64,000 nt of DNA from Photorhabdus namnaonensis (GTDB lineage Bacteria; Pseudomonadota; Gammaproteobacteria; Enterobacterales; Enterobacteriaceae). Positions 1-9,614 of the stretch are shown here, one piece after another. Made by a program: the position numbers and the translations under genes. Positions within the stretch are counted from its first letter, which is position 1. Each line of letters starts with the position of its first letter. The stretch is from NCBI RefSeq assembly GCF_001684335.1, contig NZ_LOIC01000072.1:366497-430496 (forward strand). The letters run 5' to 3'. Under the pieces are notes generated by a model, which did not search any database, had not been told where the DNA came from, and saw nothing but the letters and a program-made list of their open reading frames with translations.

Positions 1-61
1 CAGGGCATAGAGCGCGGAACTCCGTCACCTGCTCACCCTATTGTTATCTCTGAATCACGAA

Positions 62-1105
62 TCAATATTTCACAAACATCTCGTGAATTTTCACCGGATC
101 ACGTGTTTCAGTCAGCGCTAATTGTAATAGTACTCTGGCCTTTTGCGGATTCAGACGTTCAGCAGCGACAAAGCCATGCTTGCTATCATCCACTTCCGCA
201 TCCTGAGTAACATATCCGACCGGTACACGGCTTGCTCTGACAACCACAACTCCATCTTTAGCCGCTTGGGCCAAGGTATCGAAAATCGCCTTGTACATAT
301 TACCGTTGCCCACACCGGCGCTGACAATGCCTTGGTAACCATCTTTCAGCAGAGCTTTCGCCGGCAGATCAGACGCATTGGCGTAGTTATAAACAATGCC
401 TACTTTCGGCAATTTATCGAGTTTACTGACATCAAAAATAGCCTGACTGGCTCTCGGTTTAGCGTCTGCGTAATAATTGACTTTGCCATTATGAACGAAG
501 CCCTCAGCACCCGCATTAATTGGCTGGAATGCCTGAACTTCGGTGGTGCTCATTTTCACCACAGCGCGCCCACTGATAACCGCATCATTCATTGCCATCA
601 ACACACCACGTTTGGCTGATGCTTGATCACTGGCAACCACCACAGCGTTATACAGATTTAACGGGCCATCGGCGCCAAGCGCCGTAGATGGGCGCATCGC
701 GCCAACCATGACTATCGGCTTCTGGCAGTGGGTAGTTAGATCGAGGAAGTAAGCGGTTTCTTCCATCGTGTCAGTACCGTGGGTGATAACAAAACCATCG
801 GTTTTGTCACAATCAGCGTTGATTCTTTTCGCTAGCGTCAACCACACCTGATCATTCATATCCTGCGAACCAATACTAACTACCTGCTCACCTTTTAGGT
901 TGGCGATATTTTTGATCTCAGGAACAGCATTGACTAATTCATCAATAGCAACTCTTCCAGCAACATAATTGGATTGGATTGTAGACTTACCGCCACCCGC
1001 AATCGTCCCTCCTGTCGCCAAAAGTGTAATATTTGGTAAAGCAAAAGCAGAACCACTAATTAATGCCAATAAACTGGCTAAAACTGTGTGTTTCATCTTT
1101 TTCAT
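62..1105 (-). CDS. ansB: Periplasmic L-asparaginase, type II
   Basis: Hydrolyses L-asparagine to aspartate and ammonia in the periplasm. The 347-residue product matches the length of E. coli AnsB and begins with a Sec signal peptide (two KK pairs, then a hydrophobic stretch ending SGSAFA, about residues 1-22). Catalytic elements are visible: LLATGGTIAGG with the nucleophilic Thr, GSQDMND, and HGTDTMEETAYF with the second Thr-Asp pair, followed by MVGAMRPSTALGADGP. The start is preceded by GGAAGAAG. It is divergent from ycaO. In E. coli the type II enzyme is induced anaerobically by FNR and CRP; I did not find a clear site here. Confidence 0.96.
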   Translation of the reverse strand: MKKMKHTVLASLLALISGSAFALPNITLLATGGTIAGGGKSTIQSNYVAGRVAIDELVNAVPEIKNIANLKGEQVVSIGSQDMNDQVWLTLAKRINADCDKTDGFVITHGTDTMEETAYFLDLTTHCQKPIVMVGAMRPSTALGADGPLNLYNAVVVASDQASAKRGVLMAMNDAVISGRAVVKMSTTEVQAFQPINAGAEGFVHNGKVNYYADAKPRASQAIFDVSKLDKLPKVGIVYNYANASDLPAKALLKDGYQGIVSAGVGNGNMYKAIFDTLAQAAKDGVVVVRASRVPVGYVTQDAEVDDSKHGFVAAERLNPQKARVLLQLALTETRDPVKIHEMFVKY

Positions 1106-1243
1106 GCTTCTTCCTTAATAAAAAATATCCTGCTAGATTATGGATGATGATAACAATAAATCTGTGATACATACCAGACTTTAGCTACTGAAAAAAAACT
1201 CGTATGATGAGCGCCCCATAACAAGCACTCATAAGTGAATACC

Positions 1244-3007
1244 ATGACGCAAACCTTTATTCCCGGCAAAGACGCCGCACTGGAAGACTCAATCAACCGT
1301 TTTCAACAAAAACTGCAACACCTTGGTTTTAATATTGAAGAAGCTTCATGGCTGAATCCGGTTCCCAATGTCTGGTCAGTTCATATCCGTGACCGCGATT
1401 GTCCTCTCTGTTTTACCAATGGCAAAGGCGCCAGCAAGAAAGCCGCTCTAGCATCTGCTTTAGGGGAGTATTTTGAACGCCTGTCAACCAACTATTTTTT
1501 TGCTGATTTCTATTTAGGAGAGGCTATCGCTAACGGTGATTTTGTCCATTATCCCAATGAAAAATGGTTTGCTTTACCGGACGATGATTCCTTACCAGAA
1601 GGCATTCTGGATGACCGGTTACGTAAATTTTATGATCCTGAGAATGACTTATGCGCAAGTCAGTTAGTTGATTTGCAATCAGATAATGAAGAGCGTGGTA
1701 TCTGCTCACTGCCGTTTACTCGTCAATCTGATCATCATACCGTCTATATTCCGATGAATATTATTGGCAATCTTTATGTTTCCAATGGTATGTCAGCCGG
1801 CAATACTATGAATGAAGCCAGAGTTCAGGGACTATCTGAAGTTTTTGAACGCTATGTGAAAAATCGTATTATCGCCGAAGGCATCAGCCTGCCAGAAATT
1901 CCTCAGGAAGTAATGAATCTTTATCCTGGTGTTGTCGCTGCTGTCAACAAATTACAGGATGAAGGTTTCCCGCTCTATTGCTATGACGCCTCCCTCGGTG
2001 GGCAGTTCCCGGTTATTTGTGTAGTGCTGTTTAATCCTAATAACGGAACCTGTTTCGCCTCTTTTGGCGCGCACCCTGAATTTGGTGTGGCACTGGAACG
2101 TACTGTGACCGAATTATTACAAGGCCGCAGTTTAAAAGATTTGGATGTATTCAATGCGCCCACTTTCGATAATGAAGAAGTGGCAGAACATACCAATCTG
2201 GAGACTCACTTTATCGATTCAAGCGGTTTAATCAGTTGGGACTTGTTTAAACAAGATGCTGATTACGCGTTCACTGACTGGAATTTCAGCGGCACGACAG
2301 AAGAAGAGTTCACCACTTTGATGGAAATTTTCAAACAATTGGATGCCGAAGTTTATATTGCTGACTATGAGCATCTCGGTGTTTATGCCTGCCGCATTCT
2401 GGTTCCGGGGATGTCTGATATTTATCCTGTAGAAGATTTACATCTTGCTAATAATACGATGGGAACCCATCTTCGGGAAACTTTATTAGCATTACCGGAT
2501 AGCCAATGGCCAGCCGAAGAATATCTGGCACTGATTGAACAATTAGATGAAGAAGGTTTGGACGATTTTACCCGTGTCCGTGAATTGCTTGGTATTGCGG
2601 TGGGTAAAGATAATGGCTGGAGCAATTTACGTGTCGGTGAATTGAAATCCATGTTGGCACTGGCTGGCGGTGATTTGGAACAGGCTTTAATTTGGATAGA
2701 GTGGACCCAAGATTTTAACGCCTCAGTCTTTACCTCCGAACGCGCTAATTATTATCGCTGTTTGCAAACATTGCTCTTACTTGCTCTGGAAGAGAATAAA
2801 GAGCCGACACAATATTATCAAGCATTCGTAAAAATGTACGGGCAAGATGCTGTCGAAGCAGCATCAGCAGCTATTTCTGGTGAACACTGTTTTTATGGCC
2901 TGTGGTCAGTTGATTCAGATTTAAAATCACTGCCCGCTCATCAGGCTTTATTAGCTGCTTATGAGAAACTGCAAAAAGCAAAACGCGATTTCTGGAACGA
3001 AAAATAG
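1244..3007 (+). CDS. ycaO: YcaO-domain protein, RimO accessory factor homolog
   Basis: Homolog of E. coli YcaO, an ATP-dependent YcaO-fold protein reported to assist RimO in beta-methylthiolation of ribosomal protein S12. The 587-residue product keeps the family's long N-terminal catalytic domain (for example NGKGASKKAALASALGEYFE at about 60-80, and SEVFERYVK near 205) and the C-terminal helical repeat region that lacks the proline-rich tail of azoline-forming YcaOs. The frame is open from a GTG at 1235, but I chose ATG 1244 because the protein then starts MTQTFIPGKDAALEDSI exactly as in E. coli. It lies directly upstream of focA, the usual enterobacterial neighbourhood. Confidence 0.93.
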   Translation: MTQTFIPGKDAALEDSINRFQQKLQHLGFNIEEASWLNPVPNVWSVHIRDRDCPLCFTNGKGASKKAALASALGEYFERLSTNYFFADFYLGEAIANGDFVHYPNEKWFALPDDDSLPEGILDDRLRKFYDPENDLCASQLVDLQSDNEERGICSLPFTRQSDHHTVYIPMNIIGNLYVSNGMSAGNTMNEARVQGLSEVFERYVKNRIIAEGISLPEIPQEVMNLYPGVVAAVNKLQDEGFPLYCYDASLGGQFPVICVVLFNPNNGTCFASFGAHPEFGVALERTVTELLQGRSLKDLDVFNAPTFDNEEVAEHTNLETHFIDSSGLISWDLFKQDADYAFTDWNFSGTTEEEFTTLMEIFKQLDAEVYIADYEHLGVYACRILVPGMSDIYPVEDLHLANNTMGTHLRETLLALPDSQWPAEEYLALIEQLDEEGLDDFTRVRELLGIAVGKDNGWSNLRVGELKSMLALAGGDLEQALIWIEWTQDFNASVFTSERANYYRCLQTLLLLALEENKEPTQYYQAFVKMYGQDAVEAASAAISGEHCFYGLWSVDSDLKSLPAHQALLAAYEKLQKAKRDFWNEK

Positions 3008-3244
3008 AATTGTAGAAAAGACAATTCATAATTAAAAGTAAAATTCAGGTTAAATTAAATTTATTCTCAACAACAAATAAACAACAATTTAGCCTGTAAT
3101 TTTACTTATCAAACTTCCTACCAACAGATTAAATAAAAAAAATATAATAATTTTTAAAGTTTTTTTAATTTCATTAAAATCAATCAATTAACTAGAATTT
3201 TAACCATTTTTATTTCCCAAAACCGAGTCTACTCTCAGGGGATT

Positions 3245-3258
3245 ATGATCTATATCAA
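3245..3258 (+). promoter_or_regulatory. Probable FNR site upstream of focA-pflB
   Basis: ATGAT-CTAT-ATCAA differs from the FNR consensus TTGAT-N4-ATCAA at one position and sits about 70 bp before focA. The rest of the 321-bp gap between ycaO and focA is AT-rich with no gene. FNR and ArcA control of focA-pfl is established in E. coli; the site here is inferred from sequence only. Confidence 0.6.
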
Positions 3259-3328
3259 GTTTCCCCCTTAAAGCCTTTGTTACTATCGTTACGTACCGTA
3301 ACTTATTAATGATAAAGAGAATGTTGGT

Positions 3329-4186
3329 ATGAAAGCTGACACCCCCTTTAACCTATTACCACCTGCGGTAATGACACAAATCGCCAATGACATTGGTATT
3401 TATAAAACGACTAAATCTGTCGCCATTACTTATCTGTCAGCAATAACTGCCGGGGTTTTTATTTCCATTGCATTTGTCTTTTATATTACCGCGACTACAG
3501 GAACCGTATCTGTCCCTTATGGACTGGCTAAATTAGTTGGCGGTATCTGTTTCTCCCTTGGATTAATGTTAGTTGTCGTGTGTGGCGCAGATTTATTTAC
3601 TTCCACTGTGCTAACGATTATTGCCAAAGCAACTAGACGTATAACCTGGTATCAAATGATTAAAAACTGGATTAACGTTTATCTCGGTAATTTAATTGGC
3701 GCGTTATTTTTTGTCGCCATTATCTGGTTTGCCGGTCAATATCGTATTGCCGACGGATTGTGGGGCTTAAATGTCTTGCAAACAGCAAATTATAAAATGC
3801 ATCATTCTTTTATTGAATCGCTATTTTTAGGCATTCTCGCCAATTTAATGGTTTGTCTCGCTGTTTGGATGAGTTATGCCGGACGTAGTTTAATGGACAA
3901 AATATTTGCCATGATTTTGCCAGTAAGCATGTTTGTTGCCAGCGGCTTTGAGCACAGTATTGCGAATATGTTTTTAATCCCGCTTGGTATTATTATTAAG
4001 TATTTCGCACCAACTGAATTCTGGATTAATGTGGGTGCGACACCTGAACAGTTTCCTCAACTCACCATTTCACACTTTATTACTGACAATTTAATTCCAG
4101 TTACTATTGGCAATATTATCGGCGGCGCCGTTTTGGTAGGTTTAACTTACTGGTCAATTTATCTGCGTAGTGGGCAAAAACATTAA
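3329..4186 (+). CDS. focA: Formate channel FocA
   Basis: Inner-membrane pentameric formate/nitrite-transporter family channel that exports, and at low pH imports, formate made by pyruvate formate-lyase. The 285-residue protein has six hydrophobic segments and starts [15 protein letters not shown], closely matching E. coli FocA. The gating histidine region appears as [13 protein letters not shown] near residue 210. The gene is 55 nt upstream of pflB and almost certainly cotranscribed with it, downstream of the FNR-like site at 3245. Confidence 0.96.
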   Translation: MKADTPFNLLPPAVMTQIANDIGIYKTTKSVAITYLSAITAGVFISIAFVFYITATTGTVSVPYGLAKLVGGICFSLGLMLVVVCGADLFTSTVLTIIAKATRRITWYQMIKNWINVYLGNLIGALFFVAIIWFAGQYRIADGLWGLNVLQTANYKMHHSFIESLFLGILANLMVCLAVWMSYAGRSLMDKIFAMILPVSMFVASGFEHSIANMFLIPLGIIIKYFAPTEFWINVGATPEQFPQLTISHFITDNLIPVTIGNIIGGAVLVGLTYWSIYLRSGQKH

Positions 4187-4241
4187 TTCGCTCCCTTATT
4201 TAGTTTCTCAAAAGTTCGATTATTATAAAGGTAGAAGTATC

Positions 4242-6524
4242 ATGACTGAATTAAATAAAAAATTCTCTGTCGCATGGCAAGGTTTTAATCAGGGGGATTG
4301 GCAGAATGAAGTCAACATTCGTGACTTCATTCAAAGAAACTATACGCCATACGAGGGTGATGAATCTTTCCTGACAGGTTCGACAAAGGCGACCGATATC
4401 TTATGGGAAAAAGTCATGGAAGGTATCAAAATCGAAAACCGCACTTACGCACCGGTTGATTTTGATACTGATGTTGCTGCTACTATTACCTCCCACGATG
4501 CAGGTTACATCGAAAAAGATCTGGAAACTATTGTTGGCCTGCAAACGGAAACCCCATTAAAACGTGCGCTGATCCCATTTGGCGGCATCAAAATGGTGGA
4601 AGGCTCATGTAAAGTTTATGGTCGGGAACTCGATCCTAAATTGAAGCAGATTTTCACTGAATACCGCAAAACGCATAATCAGGGTGTTTTTGATGTTTAC
4701 ACGCCAGATATTCTGAAATGCCGAAAATCCGGGGTTCTGACCGGTTTACCTGATGCCTATGGCCGCGGTCGCATTATTGGGGATTACCGTCGCGTTGCGG
4801 TATACGGCATCGATTTCTTACGTGATGATAAATTAGCTCAGTTCAATTCATTGCAGGAAAAACTGGAAAACGGTGAAGATCTGGCAATGACGGTTCAATT
4901 GCGTGAAGAAATTACTGAACAGCACCGCGCTCTGGGCCAGATTAAAGAGATGGCGGCTAAATACGGCTATGATATTTCTAGCCCCGCCACTGACGCTAAG
5001 GAAGCGATACAGTGGACCTATTTCGCTTATTTGGCGGCGGTTAAATCTCAAAATGGCGCCGCGATGTCTTTTGGTCGCGTATCCAGTTTCCTGGATATTT
5101 ACATCGAACGGGATCTGCAAGCAGGTAAGTTGACAGAAGTTGAAGCACAGGAATTGATCGACCATCTGGTGATGAAACTACGTATGGTGCGTTTCCTGCG
5201 TACCCCTGAATATGACGAACTGTTCTCCGGCGACCCAATCTGGGCAACAGAATCGTTGGCAGGTATGGGATTGGATGGCCGCACACTGGTGACTAAAAAC
5301 AGCTTCCGTTTCCTGAATACCCTATACACGATGGGTCCATCCCCAGAACCCAACATGACCATCCTGTGGTCCGAAAAACTGCCAATAAATTTCAAAAAAT
5401 TCGCGGCAAAAGTGTCTATCGACACCTCATCTTTACAGTATGAGAACGATGATCTGATGCGCCCCAACTTCAACAATGATGATTACGCTATTGCTTGTTG
5501 TGTCAGCCCGATGATTGTGGGTAAACAGATGCAATTCTTCGGCGCCCGCGCGAATCTGGCGAAAACCATGCTGTACGCTATTAACGGCGGTGTGGATGAA
5601 AAACTGAAAATGCAGGTTGGCCCGAAAGAAGAACCTATGAAAGATGCGGTGCTGGATTACGATAAAGTGATGGCCCGCATGGACCACTTTATGGATTGGC
5701 TGGCAAAACAGTATGTTACCGCATTAAACATCATTCACTATATGCATGATAAATATAGCTATGAAGCCGCACTGATGGCGCTGCACGACCGAGATGTTTA
5801 CCGTACTATGGCCTGTGGCATTGCCGGTTTGTCCGTCGCCGCAGACTCGTTGTCTGCCATCAAATACGCCAAAGTGACACCGATCCGTGACGAAGATGGT
5901 TTAGCGGTTGACTTCAAGATTGAAGGTGAATATCCACAATTTGGTAACAATGACTCACGCGTCGATGATATTGCTTGTGATCTGGTTGAACGTTTCATGA
6001 AAAAAATCCAGAAACTGAATACTTATCGCAACGCGGTACCGACACAATCCGTTCTGACCATCACTTCTAACGTAGTATATGGTAAAAAAACCGGCAACAC
6101 CCCTGACGGGCGTCGTGCCGGCGCGCCATTTGGACCTGGTGCCAATCCAATGCATGGTCGCGATCAAAAAGGCGCCGTCGCCTCTTTAACCTCTGTGGCT
6201 AAACTGCCCTTCGCCTATGCGAAAGACGGTATCTCTTACACCTTCTCTATCGTACCGAATGCGTTAGGAAAAGATGATGAAACACGCAAAACTAATTTGG
6301 CAGGTTTACTGGATGGTTATTTCCACCATGAAGCTGAAATTGAAGGTGGTCAACATCTGAACGTCAACGTGATGAACCGTGACATGCTGCTCGATGCGAT
6401 GGAAGACCCGGAGAAATACCCTCAACTCACCATCCGGGTATCGGGTTATGCCGTGCGCTTCAACTCATTGACTAAAGAGCAACAACAAGATGTGATCACC
6501 CGTACCTTCACCCAATCTATGTAA
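4242..6524 (+). CDS. pflB: Pyruvate formate-lyase (formate C-acetyltransferase)
   Basis: Converts pyruvate and CoA to acetyl-CoA and formate during anaerobic growth, in the cytoplasm, by a glycyl radical mechanism. The 760-residue length equals E. coli PflB. The active-site cysteine pair is in [10 protein letters not shown] (about 418-419), and the glycyl-radical motif [11 protein letters not shown] lies near the C terminus. The frame stays open to a GTG at 4170, but ATG 4242 gives the E. coli-like MTELNKKF start and has AAAGGTAGAAG upstream. Follows focA and precedes the activase pflA. Confidence 0.98.
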   Translation: MTELNKKFSVAWQGFNQGDWQNEVNIRDFIQRNYTPYEGDESFLTGSTKATDILWEKVMEGIKIENRTYAPVDFDTDVAATITSHDAGYIEKDLETIVGLQTETPLKRALIPFGGIKMVEGSCKVYGRELDPKLKQIFTEYRKTHNQGVFDVYTPDILKCRKSGVLTGLPDAYGRGRIIGDYRRVAVYGIDFLRDDKLAQFNSLQEKLENGEDLAMTVQLREEITEQHRALGQIKEMAAKYGYDISSPATDAKEAIQWTYFAYLAAVKSQNGAAMSFGRVSSFLDIYIERDLQAGKLTEVEAQELIDHLVMKLRMVRFLRTPEYDELFSGDPIWATESLAGMGLDGRTLVTKNSFRFLNTLYTMGPSPEPNMTILWSEKLPINFKKFAAKVSIDTSSLQYENDDLMRPNFNNDDYAIACCVSPMIVGKQMQFFGARANLAKTMLYAINGGVDEKLKMQVGPKEEPMKDAVLDYDKVMARMDHFMDWLAKQYVTALNIIHYMHDKYSYEAALMALHDRDVYRTMACGIAGLSVAADSLSAIKYAKVTPIRDEDGLAVDFKIEGEYPQFGNNDSRVDDIACDLVERFMKKIQKLNTYRNAVPTQSVLTITSNVVYGKKTGNTPDGRRAGAPFGPGANPMHGRDQKGAVASLTSVAKLPFAYAKDGISYTFSIVPNALGKDDETRKTNLAGLLDGYFHHEAEIEGGQHLNVNVMNRDMLLDAMEDPEKYPQLTIRVSGYAVRFNSLTKEQQQDVITRTFTQSM

Positions 6525-6538
6525 TAATTTATTAACAA

Positions 6539-6559
6539 AGGCCCTGAATTCTGGGGCCT
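6539..6559 (+). terminator. Hairpin between pflB and pflA
   Basis: AGGCCC and GGGCCT pair around an 9-nt loop, 15 nt after pflB, followed by CTATTCGCTTA rather than a clean T run. It may be a partial terminator lowering pflA expression relative to pflB, or a 3'-stabilising stem. Confidence 0.5.
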
Positions 6560-6597
6560 CTATTCGCTTATCCTGCCAGTTTTGGAGCAAACCTGTT

Positions 6598-7338
6598 ATG
6601 TCGGTACTTGGTCGTATCCACTCTTTCGAATCCTGTGGCACTGTTGATGGCCCCGGTATTCGGTTTATTGTCTTCTTTCAGGGCTGCCTGATGCGCTGCC
6701 TCTATTGCCATAACCGCGACACATGGGATACCCACGGCGGCAAAGACGTGACTGTTGAAGAGTTGATAAAAGAAGCGACAACCTATCGTCACTTTATGAA
6801 CGCTTCCGGTGGAGGTGTTACTGCATCGGGTGGCGAAGCAGTTCTTCAAGCTGAATTTGCACGTGACTGGTTCCGAGCCTGTCGTGCCGAAGGTATTCAT
6901 ACTTGTCTTGATACTAATGGATTTGTCCGCCGCTATGGTCCGGTTATTGATGAATTGATGGATGCAACCGATCTCGTTATGCTCGATTTGAAGCAACTTA
7001 ATGATGAAATCCATCAGAAATTAGTCGGTGTTTCAAATCATCGCACCTTGGAATTTGCCCGTTATTTGGCTAAACGTAACCAAAAAACCTGGATCCGTTA
7101 CGTCGTGGTTCCAGGTTGGTCCGATGATAATGAATCTGTTCATAGGCTAGGTGAATTTACCCAAGATATGAAAAATATTGAAAAAATCGAGCTTCTGCCT
7201 TATCACGAACTCGGTAAACATAAATGGATTACTATGGGCGAGAAATATCAATTAGAAGGAGTGAAACCACCTGCAAAAGAGACAATAGAGAGAGTTAAAA
7301 ATATTTTGGAAAGTTATGGTCATAAAGTTATGTATTAA
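6598..7338 (+). CDS. pflA: Pyruvate formate-lyase activating enzyme
   Basis: Radical SAM enzyme that abstracts a hydrogen from the PflB glycine to create the catalytic radical under anaerobic conditions. The 246-residue protein carries the [4Fe-4S]-binding CxxxCxxC motif as [14 protein letters not shown] (about 30-43), the GGE-type motif ASGGEAVLQ and the LDTNGF segment. It lies 73 nt after pflB, with a hairpin between them; a weak own promoter is possible. Start ATG gives [20 protein letters not shown] as in E. coli. Confidence 0.97.
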   Translation: MSVLGRIHSFESCGTVDGPGIRFIVFFQGCLMRCLYCHNRDTWDTHGGKDVTVEELIKEATTYRHFMNASGGGVTASGGEAVLQAEFARDWFRACRAEGIHTCLDTNGFVRRYGPVIDELMDATDLVMLDLKQLNDEIHQKLVGVSNHRTLEFARYLAKRNQKTWIRYVVVPGWSDDNESVHRLGEFTQDMKNIEKIELLPYHELGKHKWITMGEKYQLEGVKPPAKETIERVKNILESYGHKVMY

Positions 7339-7479
7339 CTAGATTATTTAATTTCCATCTCTGAAATGACGTTTAAAAACAGAAGGAAAAACCGTCTTAA
7401 ATATCGAACCCTAGCTTGCCAGGATCAAACAGTATGCACAAGTGGATTATAGTATTTTGGATGAAAGGGTTTATTAAAA

Positions 7480-7782
7480 ATGGACTTCAAATTAAGCAAA
7501 GATCGTAATAGAAGCAGTGAATATTATTCAACAATGAGTGGTCTTGCAGCTAGGTTGGTAAATGAGTCAGCATTATCTTCAGCAAAATTTATTAAAGATA
7601 ATATTTTAAGAATGAAATTTCAGAATGAAGTCAAATCATTCACTCATCACCAAATTGAAATTATTAATAGCTCATCATCCGACTCATTAAAACAGCAAGA
7701 GGTCGCCTCAGAAGATAAAGCTAATCACCCCATTTTTTCATTCCAGAAACGGCATTTTAAAGTTGCAATAACACCTTCATAA
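7480..7782 (+). CDS. Small hypothetical protein
   Basis: A 100-residue open frame that I do not recognise. It is hydrophilic, Ser- and Lys-rich, with no obvious signal peptide or membrane segment. Residues 15-55 look helical and the C-terminal third is Ser/Gln/Glu-rich. AAAGGG lies 10 nt before the ATG, a usable ribosome-binding site at the long end of normal spacing. It stands alone at the left edge of the accessory block between pflA and the Rpn gene, with AT-rich codon use. It could be a genuine lineage-specific gene or a chance frame. Confidence 0.45.
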   Translation: MDFKLSKDRNRSSEYYSTMSGLAARLVNESALSSAKFIKDNILRMKFQNEVKSFTHHQIEIINSSSSDSLKQQEVASEDKANHPIFSFQKRHFKVAITPS

Positions 7783-8033
7783 TATCAATGGCTTTTAATC
7801 ATTGCATTATGTGGCAAGTTCCCCAGTATCAGAATTTGTAAATTTTGATACCTTACAACAAATTGAGGTTTCGACGAAACAGAACGAGTCATGTTTCCAC
7901 AAACAACTCACCTAATCGCGTTCCCCATGCTCTTAGAGTGTCATGTCGCCCCTATGAAGTTGTTTCAGTCTGATTTCAGCTTCGCCAGGCAAATGTAAAA
8001 GTCCCCTGTATAGCCATCATCCTGAATAAGAAC
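7783..8033. other. Gene-free stretch, 251 bp
   Basis: No open frame of note on either strand. The right part is less AT-rich than neighbouring spacers and may be eroded coding or mobile DNA, but I could not identify it. Confidence 0.4.
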
Positions 8034-8064
8034 AAAAATGCCGATCTTGAATATCGGCATTTTT
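8034..8064. terminator. Bidirectional terminator after the Rpn gene
   Basis: Twelve-base arms AAAAATGCCGAT and ATCGGCATTTTT around a 7-nt loop, giving a T run on either strand. It lies 21 nt beyond the minus-strand stop of the Rpn-type gene. Confidence 0.85.
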
Positions 8065-8084
8065 CTGTGAAAGAGAAAATTAAT

Positions 8085-9122
8085 TTAATGCTTTAACGCT
8101 TCAATTTTATCCCGGCTCAGTCCGGTACTGGTGACAATAATGTCCAGACTGACGCCATGCCGTAATAAGGCACAAGCCGTTTCCAGTTTACCTTCCTCCC
8201 TACCTTCAACTCGGCCTTCAACTCGACCTTCAGCTCTGCCCTCAACTCGACCTTCAGCTCTGCCCTCAACTCGACCCTCAGCTCGACCTTCCTTTCTACC
8301 TTCAGCTCGACCTTCTGTTCGACCTTCTGTTCGACCTTCTATTCGGCCTTGCTCGCGCCCTTTTTGTTCAAGCTGTTCTGCAATAGTCATCAACATCGTT
8401 TCATGCTCCGGAGATTGTTCAATCAGTTGATGGACAAATTGGGAGAGATCCGGCGTATGTCCATTCAGTAAAATATAGCGTAACACCACATTGCGCTGCT
8501 CGGTTGTATTATAACCCGCATTCAAGAGTTCCACCAATTGGAGAAGCCATTCCTGCATATCCCGGCAGCGAATATGTTTTTGCACCAGCTCCAGCAGGGC
8601 AACCCCTTTATGCGTCAGGATCTCTTCATCGCTGAGTACACTGACGTCCACCAACGGAAACGCCTGGCAGTATAAGCGGGCAGCCTGTTCGGGTAGCGTA
8701 AAACAATCCAGCCACCAGTTTGTGTAAGGATACGGCCGAACCTCCCCATGATAAAACAGCAGCGGCGCCACCAAAGGGAGTTCAGTATGACCTTTTTTCA
8801 GGTGAGCCTCCATAGCTGACATGGCATAATACATCAGCCGCCAGGCCATCAACGGGTCAGGGGTGGACTGATGTTCAATCAGACAATAGATATAGCCCTG
8901 TCCCCGAACCGTTTCAACCGAGTAGAGCACATCACTGTGCAGTTGACGTAAATGCCGGTCCACAAAACTGCCGGGTTCCAGTTTCAATGTGGCTAAATCA
9001 CACAACGACTGGATCTCTTCGGGCAGATAAAGGGATAAAAATTCTCTGGCCGTTTCGGGCCGCGTTAAAAAATGTTTAAATAATGCATCATGATGAGGCC
9101 GTTGTTTTTCTTTCTTTACCAC
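8085..9122 (-). CDS. Rpn-family recombination-promoting nuclease / YhgA-like putative transposase with EGRx repeat
   Basis: Belongs to the Rpn/YhgA-like family (Transposase_31, PD-(D/E)xK fold), whose E. coli members are DNA endonucleases that promote RecA-independent recombination. The 345-residue protein opens with HHDALFKHFLTRPETAREFL, typical of the family. The nuclease acidic residues appear as HSDVLY (Asp63) and LIEHQS (Glu83, Gln85). Residues 257-312 are fourteen tetrapeptide repeats of EGRx type before a conserved short C-terminal domain. Start is a GTG, as no ATG fits. It is a stand-alone accessory gene with a strong terminator. Confidence 0.88.
   Translation of the reverse strand: MVKKEKQRPHHDALFKHFLTRPETAREFLSLYLPEEIQSLCDLATLKLEPGSFVDRHLRQLHSDVLYSVETVRGQGYIYCLIEHQSTPDPLMAWRLMYYAMSAMEAHLKKGHTELPLVAPLLFYHGEVRPYPYTNWWLDCFTLPEQAARLYCQAFPLVDVSVLSDEEILTHKGVALLELVQKHIRCRDMQEWLLQLVELLNAGYNTTEQRNVVLRYILLNGHTPDLSQFVHQLIEQSPEHETMLMTIAEQLEQKGREQGRIEGRTEGRTEGRAEGRKEGRAEGRVEGRAEGRVEGRAEGRVEGRVEGREEGKLETACALLRHGVSLDIIVTSTGLSRDKIEALKH
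8187..8354 (-). repeat. Fourteen-unit 12-bp tandem repeat inside the Rpn-type gene
   Basis: Exactly 168 nt encoding fourteen Glu-x-Gly-Arg-like tetrapeptides (EQGR, IEGR, TEGR, AEGR, KEGR, VEGR and EEGK units). The unit length is a multiple of three, so copy-number change by slippage would preserve the frame. AEGR and VEGR units alternate in the middle. Confidence 0.9.
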
Positions 9123-9170
9123 AATCGTTTCTCTGTCTTATCAGTTAGTCATCGCCACTTATTATCAAAG

Positions 9171-9300
9171 CTATAATCTCGCTGGAAAACCCGCAACCAA
9201 GTTACCAAAAACATCTTGCCATATTTTCTCAGGCAGGTCTTTACCGAGTGCATTAATATAAGAGCCTAAAGAATCAAATATCAGAAAAGAAAAAACGAGG
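9171..9300 (-). pseudogene. Possible C-terminal relic of an unidentified gene
   Basis: On the minus strand an open frame with protein-like composition reads DSLGSYINALGKDLPEKIWQ, then DVFGNLVAGFPARL and a stop at 9171-9173. It has no start codon and is closed upstream by a TAA after about 43 codons. It looks like the decayed end of a longer gene adjoining the Rpn-type gene. I do not recognise the family, and chance cannot be excluded. Confidence 0.3.
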
Positions 9301-9614
9301 AAACATTATATTCACAACAACGCTAATAATAATAAGCTTATCAAACATCGAAAAAAATCAAAGCATTAATTTATAGAAAAATAATTACATCATACTTTTC
9401 TTAAATGCAAAAATACATCCAGAAAATAAATAAAGAAATTAGTATTTTCATTGAAGAAAATTTATAATGAATTTTTCTAATAATCCTACGTCCTAAAACA
9501 CGCTAAAAAAGTATCCTTACAAGTAAAAATAAACCTTGACTTATAATTTCAACTGTATACTTTTAGTACATAACGCTATGTTAAACTAAATTTCAAAGAA
9601 ACAGGTTACTCATT
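9301..9614. other. AT-rich promoter region
   Basis: No gene seen. The segment precedes the DUF4225-like gene and presumably holds its promoter. TTGACT and TATACT are present near 9536-9562 but with only about 14 nt between them, too short for a confident call. Confidence 0.3.

Noticed and set aside
143..619. 158-codon plus-strand frame within ansB
   Set aside because: Fully inside and antisense to a well-conserved asparaginase gene.
8187..8354. Possible CRISPR-like array
   Set aside because: Units are 12 bp, contiguous with no spacers, and encode in-frame tetrapeptides of the Rpn-type protein.
8131..8430. Plus-strand 99-codon frame rich in Pro, Ser and Arg
   Set aside because: It is the antisense reading of the EGRx repeat; its repetitive composition follows from the 12-bp array and it has no ribosome-binding site of note.
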